DNA from: Acetobacterium bakii
GTDB lineage: Bacteria > Bacillota > Clostridia > Eubacteriales > Eubacteriaceae
Assembly: GCF_001263355.1 (NCBI RefSeq)
Contig: NZ_LGYO01000008.1
Span: forward strand, 130,632-194,631
Length of the DNA: 64,000 nucleotides
Direction: 5' to 3'
Shown here: one piece after another, positions 50,202-57,657 of the stretch
How the letters are laid out: every line of letters starts with the position of its first letter
Position numbering within the stretch: position 1 is the first letter of the stretch
Notes under the pieces: generated by a model
The model's input: only the letters and a program-made list of their open reading frames with translations
Told to the model about the DNA's origin: nothing
The model's database searches: none
Position numbers and translations under genes: made by a program

Positions 50202-51821
50202 ATGGATACTAGTATATTAAAATTAATCAATGATGCTTTGGTGCAGGCAAAAAACGAAAAATATGTTTTGAATGACGGGAATATTGAAAAATCCCATTAT
50301 CAACCGGAGCCAATTATAAAAAAAGCCTCGGAACTTGCAATGCCTGCTCCCAAAAGATACAAAGAAATGCTGAAAATAGAACCGAATAATAATACCTTTT
50401 CCTGGCAAAGTGATTATATAAATGCCCGGTTTTATTTACAAGCTAAATTCATGGAATCCTTTGAAGATGATTATGCTTATTATGGTGAAATATTAAGATA
50501 TTTACCTCAGTACACCGATATGACTTTTCCGGAATTACGGGGATATTTTACCTGGCGCACTAAGGTTAGAAAAGGAATTATTGAGGAAACAAATATATCC
50601 TTTGTTTTTGTTTATATTTATGAGCTGATCAATGGGATCGGTGCAGACTCACCCAAAGATGGATTTCAAAAATTGCTGTATATATGGAATGTATATACAA
50701 AGTTTAACAATAAAATTGATCGATATTTAAAAGATTGGCTAAAAGATTATGTCATTTATTATGAGATGGACCCAAGTCGAATCAAAGACATTCCCATCAA
50801 AAGAAACCACTATCTTTTTGTGCTGAGTGATATACAAAATGCTGTTAAAAAAAATGATTTTTCTGAATTCCTGAAATTAATTAATGGCTTTTCAAATTAT
50901 AAAATCCATAAAAGCAAGTTTTTAAAAGAATTTCAGAATGATTATATCGACGCATTGGCAGTTGTTTACACGGATTTAGAAAAATTTTACAATAACAGTC
51001 GAAAAACTACACTCTTTGAAAAGATGTTTGGCAAAGAATCCAGGGAGGCATGGGTGCCTTTCAGAAGTGGGATTTTTTATGGTGATACACAAAAAAATCC
51101 GCGAAAATGCATTGTCAATGATTTTGAAAGATATGAATGTACAAATGGAGAATGGTTGAAATATTCATATTCAGAGTATAATGTGGATAAGCGTTTTATC
51201 GGAGAAGTTTTAAGAACTACCGAGTTTTTTTTAAGAGAGATATACGATTATTCCTATAAGATCACATTTAAAAGCACTTCCAAATTATTAACAAACCTTA
51301 TTGAAAAAAGCATTATAAGCTTCTGTGAAGAAAATAATAAAAAAGATTTATGCCCCAGGATGAAAGAAAATCAACGAGTTAAAAAGAAAAAGAAAAAAGA
51401 AATGGCTCCAATTATAAAAATTGAGCCGGTGAGAATTGAGATTGATCCATCTAAATTTGATGAAATACGAAAAACTGCCCAAGATATACAAAGAAAGTTA
51501 ATCGTTGAATCTGTAATGGAAAAAGAAAAAGAAATATTGGTTGAAAAAACAAAGGTAGTCAATAACGAAAAAGAACAGGGTATGGAAGTATTTTCAAAAA
51601 GTTTGACCATTGATGAAAAAGAGATAATCAGAGAGATACTCAACAATCAAAGTGAAAAAATAGACGAAATAGCAAAAGAAAAAAATAAAATGGTAACAGT
51701 TTTGCTTGAAGCGATTAATGAAAAAGCGTTAACATTTATTGAAGACAACATCATAGAAACGAATGATGAAAAACCATGGATCTACGATGAATACAGAGAA
51801 GAATTACTGGAGGTTTTATAA
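50202..51821 (+). CDS. TerB_N/TerB_C domain protein of a defence-like module
   Basis: 539 aa, AT-rich. Residues ~60-200 (ARFYLQAKF, YLPQYTDMTF, LRGYFTWRTKVR, YIYELING) match the TerB_N domain. A middle helical region follows. A Lys-rich joint (KKKKKK, ~402) leads to a charged helical C-terminus resembling TerB_C (~415-539, with SKSLTIDEKEIIREIL). There is no signal peptide. It starts a tight three-gene unit (two bases before the next gene) with a BrxD-like ATPase and an Lhr-like helicase. TerB-type domains are linked to stress and DNA-processing systems; the exact role is unknown. Domain calls are by eye. Confidence 0.8.
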   Translation: MDTSILKLINDALVQAKNEKYVLNDGNIEKSHYQPEPIIKKASELAMPAPKRYKEMLKIEPNNNTFSWQSDYINARFYLQAKFMESFEDDYAYYGEILRYLPQYTDMTFPELRGYFTWRTKVRKGIIEETNISFVFVYIYELINGIGADSPKDGFQKLLYIWNVYTKFNNKIDRYLKDWLKDYVIYYEMDPSRIKDIPIKRNHYLFVLSDIQNAVKKNDFSEFLKLINGFSNYKIHKSKFLKEFQNDYIDALAVVYTDLEKFYNNSRKTTLFEKMFGKESREAWVPFRSGIFYGDTQKNPRKCIVNDFERYECTNGEWLKYSYSEYNVDKRFIGEVLRTTEFFLREIYDYSYKITFKSTSKLLTNLIEKSIISFCEENNKKDLCPRMKENQRVKKKKKKEMAPIIKIEPVRIEIDPSKFDEIRKTAQDIQRKLIVESVMEKEKEILVEKTKVVNNEKEQGMEVFSKSLTIDEKEIIREILNNQSEKIDEIAKEKNKMVTVLLEAINEKALTFIEDNIIETNDEKPWIYDEYREELLEVL

Positions 51822-51823
51822 GT

Positions 51824-53143
51824 ATGGCTATGGTTCCTAAAAGAATTGCAACAACAATCATGAACGCATTAAAAGGTGGAGTTGTCCCCAGAGTTGGGTT
51901 ACCTTATATTGCGGTGGGCAGAGAAATAGAAATAAAAGCATTGCTTCATGATATTGACATCATTGAAGATGGCGGCGCATCATTCCGGTTTATCGTCGGA
52001 AAATACGGCAGCGGTAAAAGTTTTTTACTTCAGACAATGCGTTCGTATGTGATGGATAAAAACTTTGTCGTTGTTGATGCGGATTTGTCACCTGAACGCA
52101 GACTGGTAGGGACAAAAGGCCAGGGAATTGCCACATACAAAGAATTAATGAAAAATATGTCAACAAAGACCAGACCCGATGGCGGCGCCCTGCCCCTGAT
52201 TCTGGAAAAGTGGATCAGTGGGATCCAAACCAACGTTGTGACTGAAAGCAAAATAACAGCCGAAGATTCCGGATTTAATGGGTTGGTCGAAACAAAAATA
52301 TATGAAGTCATGAATGAACTTGAGGGAATGGTTCATGGATTTGATTTTGCAAAAATGATTTCCATGTATTATAAGGCCTACACTCAGGGTGACGATGAAA
52401 CTAAAGCCAAGGTATTAAGATGGTTCCGAGGTGAATATGCCACCAAAACAGAGGCTAAACGGGATCTGGGTGTGAATATTATTATTAAAGATGATGATTG
52501 GTATGAATACATCAAAATTTTTGCCTTGTTTTTAGTCAGAGCGGGCTACGGCGGAATGCTTATTTTAATCGATGAATTAGTGAATATTTATAAGGTTCCC
52601 AACGCCATAACCAGGCAGTATAACTACGAAAAAATATTGATGATGTACAATGACACCCTACAGGGAAAAGCAAAGCATATCGGAATCATTATGGGCGGCA
52701 CACCCCAGTGTATCGAAGACACCAGACGCGGGGTTTTTAGTTATGAAGCTCTGAAATCCAGATTGGCTGAAGGTCGCTTTGCAACCGAGGATACCCGGGA
52801 TATGCTGGCGCCGATTATTCGGCTGGCACCGCTTTCACATGAAGAAATGTATATTTTAATCGAGAAGCTGGCGGATATCCATGCAGGCCTGTTTAGTTAT
52901 GAATCCACCATTGAAGAAGAAGATATGATAAATTTCATAAAAATCGAATATTCAAGGATCGGGGCAAGCAGCAACATTACCCCCCGCGAAATTATTCGTG
53001 ATTTCATCGAACTGCTTAATATTATTTATCAGAATCCGGAGAAAAAAATCTCCGACATTATGCAGATGGAGACCTTTGAATTTGCGAAAACAGAATTAAA
53101 CGAGGAAGAGCTCCTGAAAGAATATGAGGAATTTGAAATATAA
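51824..53143 (+). CDS. BrxD-like P-loop ATPase (DUF2791 type)
   Basis: 439 aa. It starts RIATTIMNALKGGVVPRVGLPYIAVGRE, the typical opening of BREX ATP-binding proteins. Walker A GKYGSGKSF (~60), a Walker B-like MLILIDELVNIYK (~246) and an arginine-rich sensor region are visible. BrxD-type ATPases occur in some BREX types beside a BrxHI helicase, as here. The start has GGAGG upstream, and the stop abuts the helicase ATG with no gap, so all three products are translationally coupled. No pglZ, brxC or pglX methylase is in the window. Confidence 0.87.
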   Translation: MAMVPKRIATTIMNALKGGVVPRVGLPYIAVGREIEIKALLHDIDIIEDGGASFRFIVGKYGSGKSFLLQTMRSYVMDKNFVVVDADLSPERRLVGTKGQGIATYKELMKNMSTKTRPDGGALPLILEKWISGIQTNVVTESKITAEDSGFNGLVETKIYEVMNELEGMVHGFDFAKMISMYYKAYTQGDDETKAKVLRWFRGEYATKTEAKRDLGVNIIIKDDDWYEYIKIFALFLVRAGYGGMLILIDELVNIYKVPNAITRQYNYEKILMMYNDTLQGKAKHIGIIMGGTPQCIEDTRRGVFSYEALKSRLAEGRFATEDTRDMLAPIIRLAPLSHEEMYILIEKLADIHAGLFSYESTIEEEDMINFIKIEYSRIGASSNITPREIIRDFIELLNIIYQNPEKKISDIMQMETFEFAKTELNEEELLKEYEEFEI

Positions 53144-55348
53144 ATGGATACCTTTCGAAAACTAGCACCCTTCATACAGGATTATATTTATCGGGAACGA
53201 TGGGATAATTTAAGAGAGATTCAAGTCGGCGCCTGTGATGTGATATTAAATACTGAAGATAACCTCCTTCTGTCTTCGGGTACAGCAAGCGGAAAAACCG
53301 AGGCCGCATTTCTGCCGGTACTGACAAAGTTATATGAAGTGCCCTCTAAATCCCTGGGCGTATTATATATCAGCCCATTAAAGGCATTGATTAACGACCA
53401 GTTTAATCGCCTCGAGGGATTACTGGAAGAAAGTCATATTCCCGTAACCAAGTGGCATGGCGATGCCAGTAAGGCCGAGAAAAACAAACTGCTGAAGAAT
53501 CCCCAGGGAGTTATGCAAACAACGCCAGAGTCCCTGGAAGCTATGCTGATGCATCGCAAGGCCGAAGCCATTAAACTATTTTCCGATCTGAAGTACATTA
53601 TTATCGATGAAGTACATTATTTTATGAGCGAAGACCGTGGCGCACAGCTGATCTGCATTCTCGAACGCATCCAAAAAATCACCAATAATATTCCCATTCG
53701 AATTGGCTTATCCGCAACCCTGGGAGACTATACCCTGGCCGAAAACTGGTTAAACTCAGGGACCAACCGAAAGTGTCAAACCCCGACATTCAGCGGGGAA
53801 AAACGCAGCCTGAGATTGTCGCTGCAACATTTTTTTGTAACCTACAATAGCGATAAAAAAGATGACAGAGTACTAATGAAGCGTTACTATGAGTACTTGT
53901 ATGCCAGCACCTTTGGAAAAAAGTGCATTTTATTTTCAAATTCCAAGGCTGAAGTTGAAGAAAGCATTGCAAATATAAAAAAAATTGCAGTAAAGAACAA
54001 AACCGATAATGTTTACCTGGTACATCATGGCAATATCTCTGCCAGCTTTCGTGAGTATGCCGAGGAAAAAATGAAAAAATCAGGTAAGCCAATGGTAACT
54101 GGAGCAACTCTCACACTTGAATTGGGAATTGATTTAGGCGAATTGGAGCGCATTGTCCAAACCGGTTGTCCCCTTTCTGTTTCCAGCTTTGTCCAACGAT
54201 TGGGAAGAACCGGCAGACGGGGAAACCCTTCGGAAATGTGGTTCGTATTCAGAGAAGATACCGGCAAGGTTTATGAGGAATTTTACAAAGCCATTAATTG
54301 GAGTTTTTTAATGTGCATTGCCATCATTCAACTTTATTTGGAAGAAAAGTGGATTGAACCCATCACCCTTAATAAATTGCCCTATGGCATTCTTTACCAC
54401 CAGACCATGAGTTTTATGGTCTCCGCAGGAGAAGTATCACCGGCTTTGCTGGCCCAAAATATGCTTTCGTTCAGCCTGTTTAAAAATATCAGCCAGGATG
54501 ATTTTAAGAAGATGATACGATTTTTAATTAAAATTGAACAATTGGAGCTAACCGAAAATAGGGGCCTGCTGATCGGTGCAAAAGGCGAGAATGAGGTTAA
54601 CCATTTTGAATTTTTTACGGTTTTTGAAACCCCAAAGGAATACAGTGTTAAATTCCGATCCGAAGAAATTGGCACTGTCCAGGAAGCCTTCCCAGTTGGT
54701 GAACGGTTTGCATTGGCCGGCAGGACCTGGGAAACCCAGGATATCGATAAAGATGCAGGAATTATTTATGTCAAAGAAATAAAAGGCCTTTCAACCAATA
54801 GCTGGATCAGTGATGGTAAATATACGGTTTATTCAAAGATCACCCAAAAAATAAAAGAAATATTAAAGAGTGACAGCAGTTATAAATATTTAGGGGAATC
54901 CGCAGAAAAAAGATTGGCGGAAATAAGACGGATTGCCGCCGATGCCAATATCATCAATGAAACAGTGGTGAAAATAAACGATAATACCTATGCTATCTTT
55001 CCATTTTTAGGAACCAGAGAATTCGTCACATTGTTTTATGCTTTGGATTATTTTGGGCTTAACGGTCAATTGCATTACGATAAGGGAATTCCTGTATGTG
55101 TTTTTATAAAGGATCATTCAAAAGAAGAAATTGAACAGATATTGCAAAAAATTAAAACCGAACCGCTTGATGTGACTCACTTCAAGTTTCCAAACGAGGT
55201 TCAGATTAAGGGTAAATTCAATGAGTTCATTCCGGCAGAGCTGTTAAAAAAACAGTATATTGAAGACTTTTTAGATGTCGATGGTTTAAAAAAGAGCTTA
55301 GCGGTGGAAAATGTTAAAAAAGCATCCTGTGATTGCCATGATGTATGA
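53144..55348 (+). CDS. Lhr/BrxHI-like superfamily II helicase
   Basis: 734-aa DEAD/DEAH-box helicase. Motif I SSGTASGKTEAAF (~45), Ia YISPLKALIND, motif II IIIDEVHYF (DEVH, ~154), motif III SATLGD and motif VI QRLGRTGRRG (~351) are all intact, so it should be ATP-active. The C-terminal ~330 residues resemble the Lhr accessory region. It directly follows the BrxD-like ATPase. Its last 38 bases overlap the truncated HAD frame. Likely unwinds or remodels nucleic acid for the module. Confidence 0.88.
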   Translation: MDTFRKLAPFIQDYIYRERWDNLREIQVGACDVILNTEDNLLLSSGTASGKTEAAFLPVLTKLYEVPSKSLGVLYISPLKALINDQFNRLEGLLEESHIPVTKWHGDASKAEKNKLLKNPQGVMQTTPESLEAMLMHRKAEAIKLFSDLKYIIIDEVHYFMSEDRGAQLICILERIQKITNNIPIRIGLSATLGDYTLAENWLNSGTNRKCQTPTFSGEKRSLRLSLQHFFVTYNSDKKDDRVLMKRYYEYLYASTFGKKCILFSNSKAEVEESIANIKKIAVKNKTDNVYLVHHGNISASFREYAEEKMKKSGKPMVTGATLTLELGIDLGELERIVQTGCPLSVSSFVQRLGRTGRRGNPSEMWFVFREDTGKVYEEFYKAINWSFLMCIAIIQLYLEEKWIEPITLNKLPYGILYHQTMSFMVSAGEVSPALLAQNMLSFSLFKNISQDDFKKMIRFLIKIEQLELTENRGLLIGAKGENEVNHFEFFTVFETPKEYSVKFRSEEIGTVQEAFPVGERFALAGRTWETQDIDKDAGIIYVKEIKGLSTNSWISDGKYTVYSKITQKIKEILKSDSSYKYLGESAEKRLAEIRRIAADANIINETVVKINDNTYAIFPFLGTREFVTLFYALDYFGLNGQLHYDKGIPVCVFIKDHSKEEIEQILQKIKTEPLDVTHFKFPNEVQIKGKFNEFIPAELLKKQYIEDFLDVDGLKKSLAVENVKKASCDCHDV

Positions 55349-55499
55349 CTTTGATAAAACCCTTCGCACAAAGGATATGCGGGAATATGAATTTATTCCC
55401 AGTTTGGGCGTAAGAGCTGATGAATTTTGGAAAGAATCGAATAGGCTTGCAACCCAGGTAGGAATGGATCGCATCCTGGCATCCATATATGGGATTTAA
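55311..55499 (+). pseudogene. Truncated HAD-family hydrolase
   Basis: 62 codons in another frame, overlapping the helicase end. The product opens with KHPVIAMMYDFDKTL, a clear HAD motif I (DxDxT-like, DFDKTL), then lines up with the first quarter of a HAD hydrolase and stops after DRILASIYGI. The cap and motifs II-IV are missing, and the following bases do not continue it in another frame that I could see. Best read as a remnant of a fourth module gene. Less likely it is a genuine short protein. Confidence 0.7.
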
Positions 55500-55583
55500 A
55501 AGCTAATAAATGTAAAGGTTTAAAATTCCCATAACATTTGGCATTTTGCTAAAAAATAGTGATGAAAAATGAGAATGATGTGT

Positions 55584-55589
55584 TATAAT
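55584..55589 (+). promoter_or_regulatory. Riboswitch-EAL gene -10 element
   Basis: TATAAT with preceding TGT (extended -10), about 85 bases before the riboswitch core. Confidence 0.5.
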
Positions 55590-55671
55590 AGCTTAAAATA
55601 ATAATTGCTCGAAATTAAACAAGCAGTCATTGCTAAGAGTGCTAAGTTTGAAATAATAATCGAAAAAATAC

Positions 55672-55762
55672 ACGAATATCAATTTAAAGGGCAAAACTGT
55701 TGTGAAGCAGTGACGCAAAGCTAAAGGGACTTTTTAAAGTCAGCCAGTTATCAGAATGAGTT
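55672..55762 (+). promoter_or_regulatory. Cyclic-di-GMP-I (GEMM-I) riboswitch
   Basis: Matches the GEMM-I consensus in order: AAAGGGCAAA, helix ACTG / CAGT with a GTGA-type loop, GACGCAAAGC, then helix GACTTTTTAAAGTC followed by AGCC. It lies just before a c-di-GMP phosphodiesterase gene. No clear terminator lies between it and the ribosome site, so translation control is the likelier output. Confidence 0.88.
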
Positions 55763-55786
55763 TTTCAACTAATTTTGGAGGCGACC

Positions 55787-57292
55787 ATGAAGTTTAAAGA
55801 AAAAAGACCCCTGATAATTGTTGCAATATGGTGCTTTTTAATGATATCCGCATTTTTAATCGTTGGTGCTGCCTTATTAGAAACTTTGAATGAAAATCGG
55901 GTAAGTCCGGAAATTACATGGATTCCTTTTATGGGGATGGTCATTGTTACGGTTCTTTGCATTATTGCCATATATCATGAAAAAAAAGCATCTGACAACC
56001 TCAGAATAATTCTTTCAACTGACCATTTGACAGGTGCTTCAAATTGGAGCCAGTTTCAGAAAGACTGTGAAGAGTACTTAAAAAAAGGCGATCAGAAAAA
56101 CTATGCCATGGTTACCTTTGATATTGATAAATTCAAGGCTATTAATGATTTGTATAGCCATGAAGTCGGAAATGAAATATTAACTGCCATTGCTAAATCC
56201 CTGGCAGCATTTATTGGAGAAGAAGAAACGTTTTCCAGGACATCAACCGATAACTTTAATATTTTGTTAAAATGCCATAGCCAGGATGAATTGATTCGAA
56301 GGATTGAGGACTTAATCGAAGAAATTAAAAATAATGCCCATGTTTATGCTATAAACATCTCGGTTGGGATCTGTCTCATTAAAGATAAAACCCTGGATAT
56401 AAATATTTTAAGCGACCGGGCCAACATGGCAAGACGATCCATAAAAAACAATTGCGAAAAAGAATATACTTTTTATACGGATTCTATGCGCCATAACATG
56501 CTCAAAGAAAAGGGTATGGAAAACAGAATGACTGCAGCTTTGGGAAACCGCGAGTTTGAAATGTATTTACAGCCAAAGTATTTATTTTCAGATGATAAAA
56601 TTATTGGCGCAGAAGCTTTGGTTCGGTGGAATTGTCCGGGAATAGGAATTATACCGCCAAGTGATTTCATACCTCTTTTTGAAAAGAATGGTTTTGTAAA
56701 ACAAATTGATACCTATATGTTTGAAGAAGCTTGTAAGCTCTTGGAAAAATGGAAAAATGAGTCAGTTGATTTTCTGCATTTGACGATTTCTGTAAATTTT
56801 TCGCGTTTACATCTTAATAATCTGTTCTTGTCCAAAGAACTGTCAGAAATTGCCGAACGCTATCATATTGACCCGAAACTCATTGAAATTGAGTTAACGG
56901 AAAATACGATTTTTGATAATGAAAATCAGATGGTCACCATTATGAATGATTTAAAAGAATCGGGATTCCAAATTTCAATAGATGATTTTGGCAGGGCTTA
57001 TTCCTCCTTGAACACCCTGAAGAATTTACCCGCAGATATATTAAAATTGGACAAGGAGTTTTTTGAAGGCACCTCCGCTACGAATCTTCGCGGGAAAAAA
57101 ATCATCATGAGTATCTTGAAAATGGCCAGAGACTTGGATTTGGTTACTGTTGCAGAAGGCGTTGAAACCCTTGAACAAGTTGATTTTCTGAAAGAAATGG
57201 GTTGTGATATTGCCCAGGGATTTTATTACGCCCGTCCCATGCAAGTGGCTGATTTTGAAGCCTTCATTACAAATAAATTACAATTAGTCTAA
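55787..57292 (+). CDS. Degenerate GGDEF / active-type EAL c-di-GMP phosphodiesterase
   Basis: Membrane protein of 501 aa; the ATG at 55787 has GGAGG. Two membrane helices (~8-30 and ~43-62) lead to a GGDEF domain (~75-215) whose signature reads STDNF in place of GGDEF, so it should not make c-di-GMP. The EAL domain (~240-495) keeps EALVRW (~274), NFSR, ELTEN, IDDFG, LKLDK, AEGVE and QGFYYARP, the metal and catalytic set. It should therefore degrade c-di-GMP. The riboswitch ahead of it makes a feedback loop. Confidence 0.92.
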   Translation: MKFKEKRPLIIVAIWCFLMISAFLIVGAALLETLNENRVSPEITWIPFMGMVIVTVLCIIAIYHEKKASDNLRIILSTDHLTGASNWSQFQKDCEEYLKKGDQKNYAMVTFDIDKFKAINDLYSHEVGNEILTAIAKSLAAFIGEEETFSRTSTDNFNILLKCHSQDELIRRIEDLIEEIKNNAHVYAINISVGICLIKDKTLDINILSDRANMARRSIKNNCEKEYTFYTDSMRHNMLKEKGMENRMTAALGNREFEMYLQPKYLFSDDKIIGAEALVRWNCPGIGIIPPSDFIPLFEKNGFVKQIDTYMFEEACKLLEKWKNESVDFLHLTISVNFSRLHLNNLFLSKELSEIAERYHIDPKLIEIELTENTIFDNENQMVTIMNDLKESGFQISIDDFGRAYSSLNTLKNLPADILKLDKEFFEGTSATNLRGKKIIMSILKMARDLDLVTVAEGVETLEQVDFLKEMGCDIAQGFYYARPMQVADFEAFITNKLQLV

Positions 57293-57303
57293 AAGCATAA
57301 AAA

Positions 57304-57318
57304 AAGAGCCTGGCTCTT
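57304..57318 (+). terminator. Proximal stem-loop copy at locus D
   Basis: AAGAGCC-T-GGCTCTT directly after the EAL gene, abutting repeat copy D. A near copy with a T-run is at 57461-57480. No T-run follows this one. Confidence 0.75.
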
Positions 57319-57460
57319 AGAGTTTGCTGATAAATCGTCCTGAGGACAATGGTAAATCGTTATGGCTGCATGATCGAACAGGCCAGCCTGTTCGCCATGA
57401 TGGCGACAACTGATGTTACGATTGTCCCCGGGACTTGCTTTTTATTTTATCCGCAGTCTG
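57319..57460 (-). repeat. Palindromic element copy D
   Basis: Reverse-oriented 142-base copy, core 57337-57434. Read in its own direction it starts CAGACTGCGGATAAA with AAAAAGCAAG, and ends TTTATCAGCAAACTCT. Outer stems and the apical ACAGGC / GCCTGT are kept; an inner arm has lost bases. Both ends abut the duplicated local hairpin. Confidence 0.9.
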
Positions 57461-57482
57461 AAAGAGCTTAGCTCTTTTTTTA
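57461..57482 (+). terminator. Distal terminator copy at locus D
   Basis: AAAGAGC-TTA-GCTCTTT followed by TTTT; carries the U-tract for the EAL transcript. Confidence 0.85.
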
Positions 57483-57657
57483 TATGCTTTTTTTATTTGA
57501 GCAAAAATATTGGGTGGATACATTAAATGATAGTCTAAAAAAGTATTGGGTATGAATAAAAGCAAATGCCTTTGGTTTTGCTAATTAAAAGAATCAAAAC
57601 AGCAGATAGAAAAATTCAATCGGAATTGGTTCGAAAAATAAAAGAAGGAGAAACATT
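57483..57657 (+). other. Leader region of the sulfatase gene
   Basis: AT-rich, no gene. I see no convincing sigma-A pair and no -24/-12 sigma-54 site; a ribosome site AGAAGGAG precedes the ATG. Confidence 0.5.

Noticed and set aside
50202-51821. Tellurite resistance operon
   Set aside because: Only TerB_N/TerB_C-type domains are seen; there is no terC, terD, terE or terZ gene nearby.
50202-55348. Complete BREX system
   Set aside because: No pglZ, brxA/B/C, methylase or Lon-like gene within the window; only BrxD- and BrxHI-like parts are present.
57540-57600. Sigma-54 promoter before the sulfatase gene
   Set aside because: TTTGGTTTTGCT looks superficially like a -12 site, but the GG of the -24 element is not at the right spacing.
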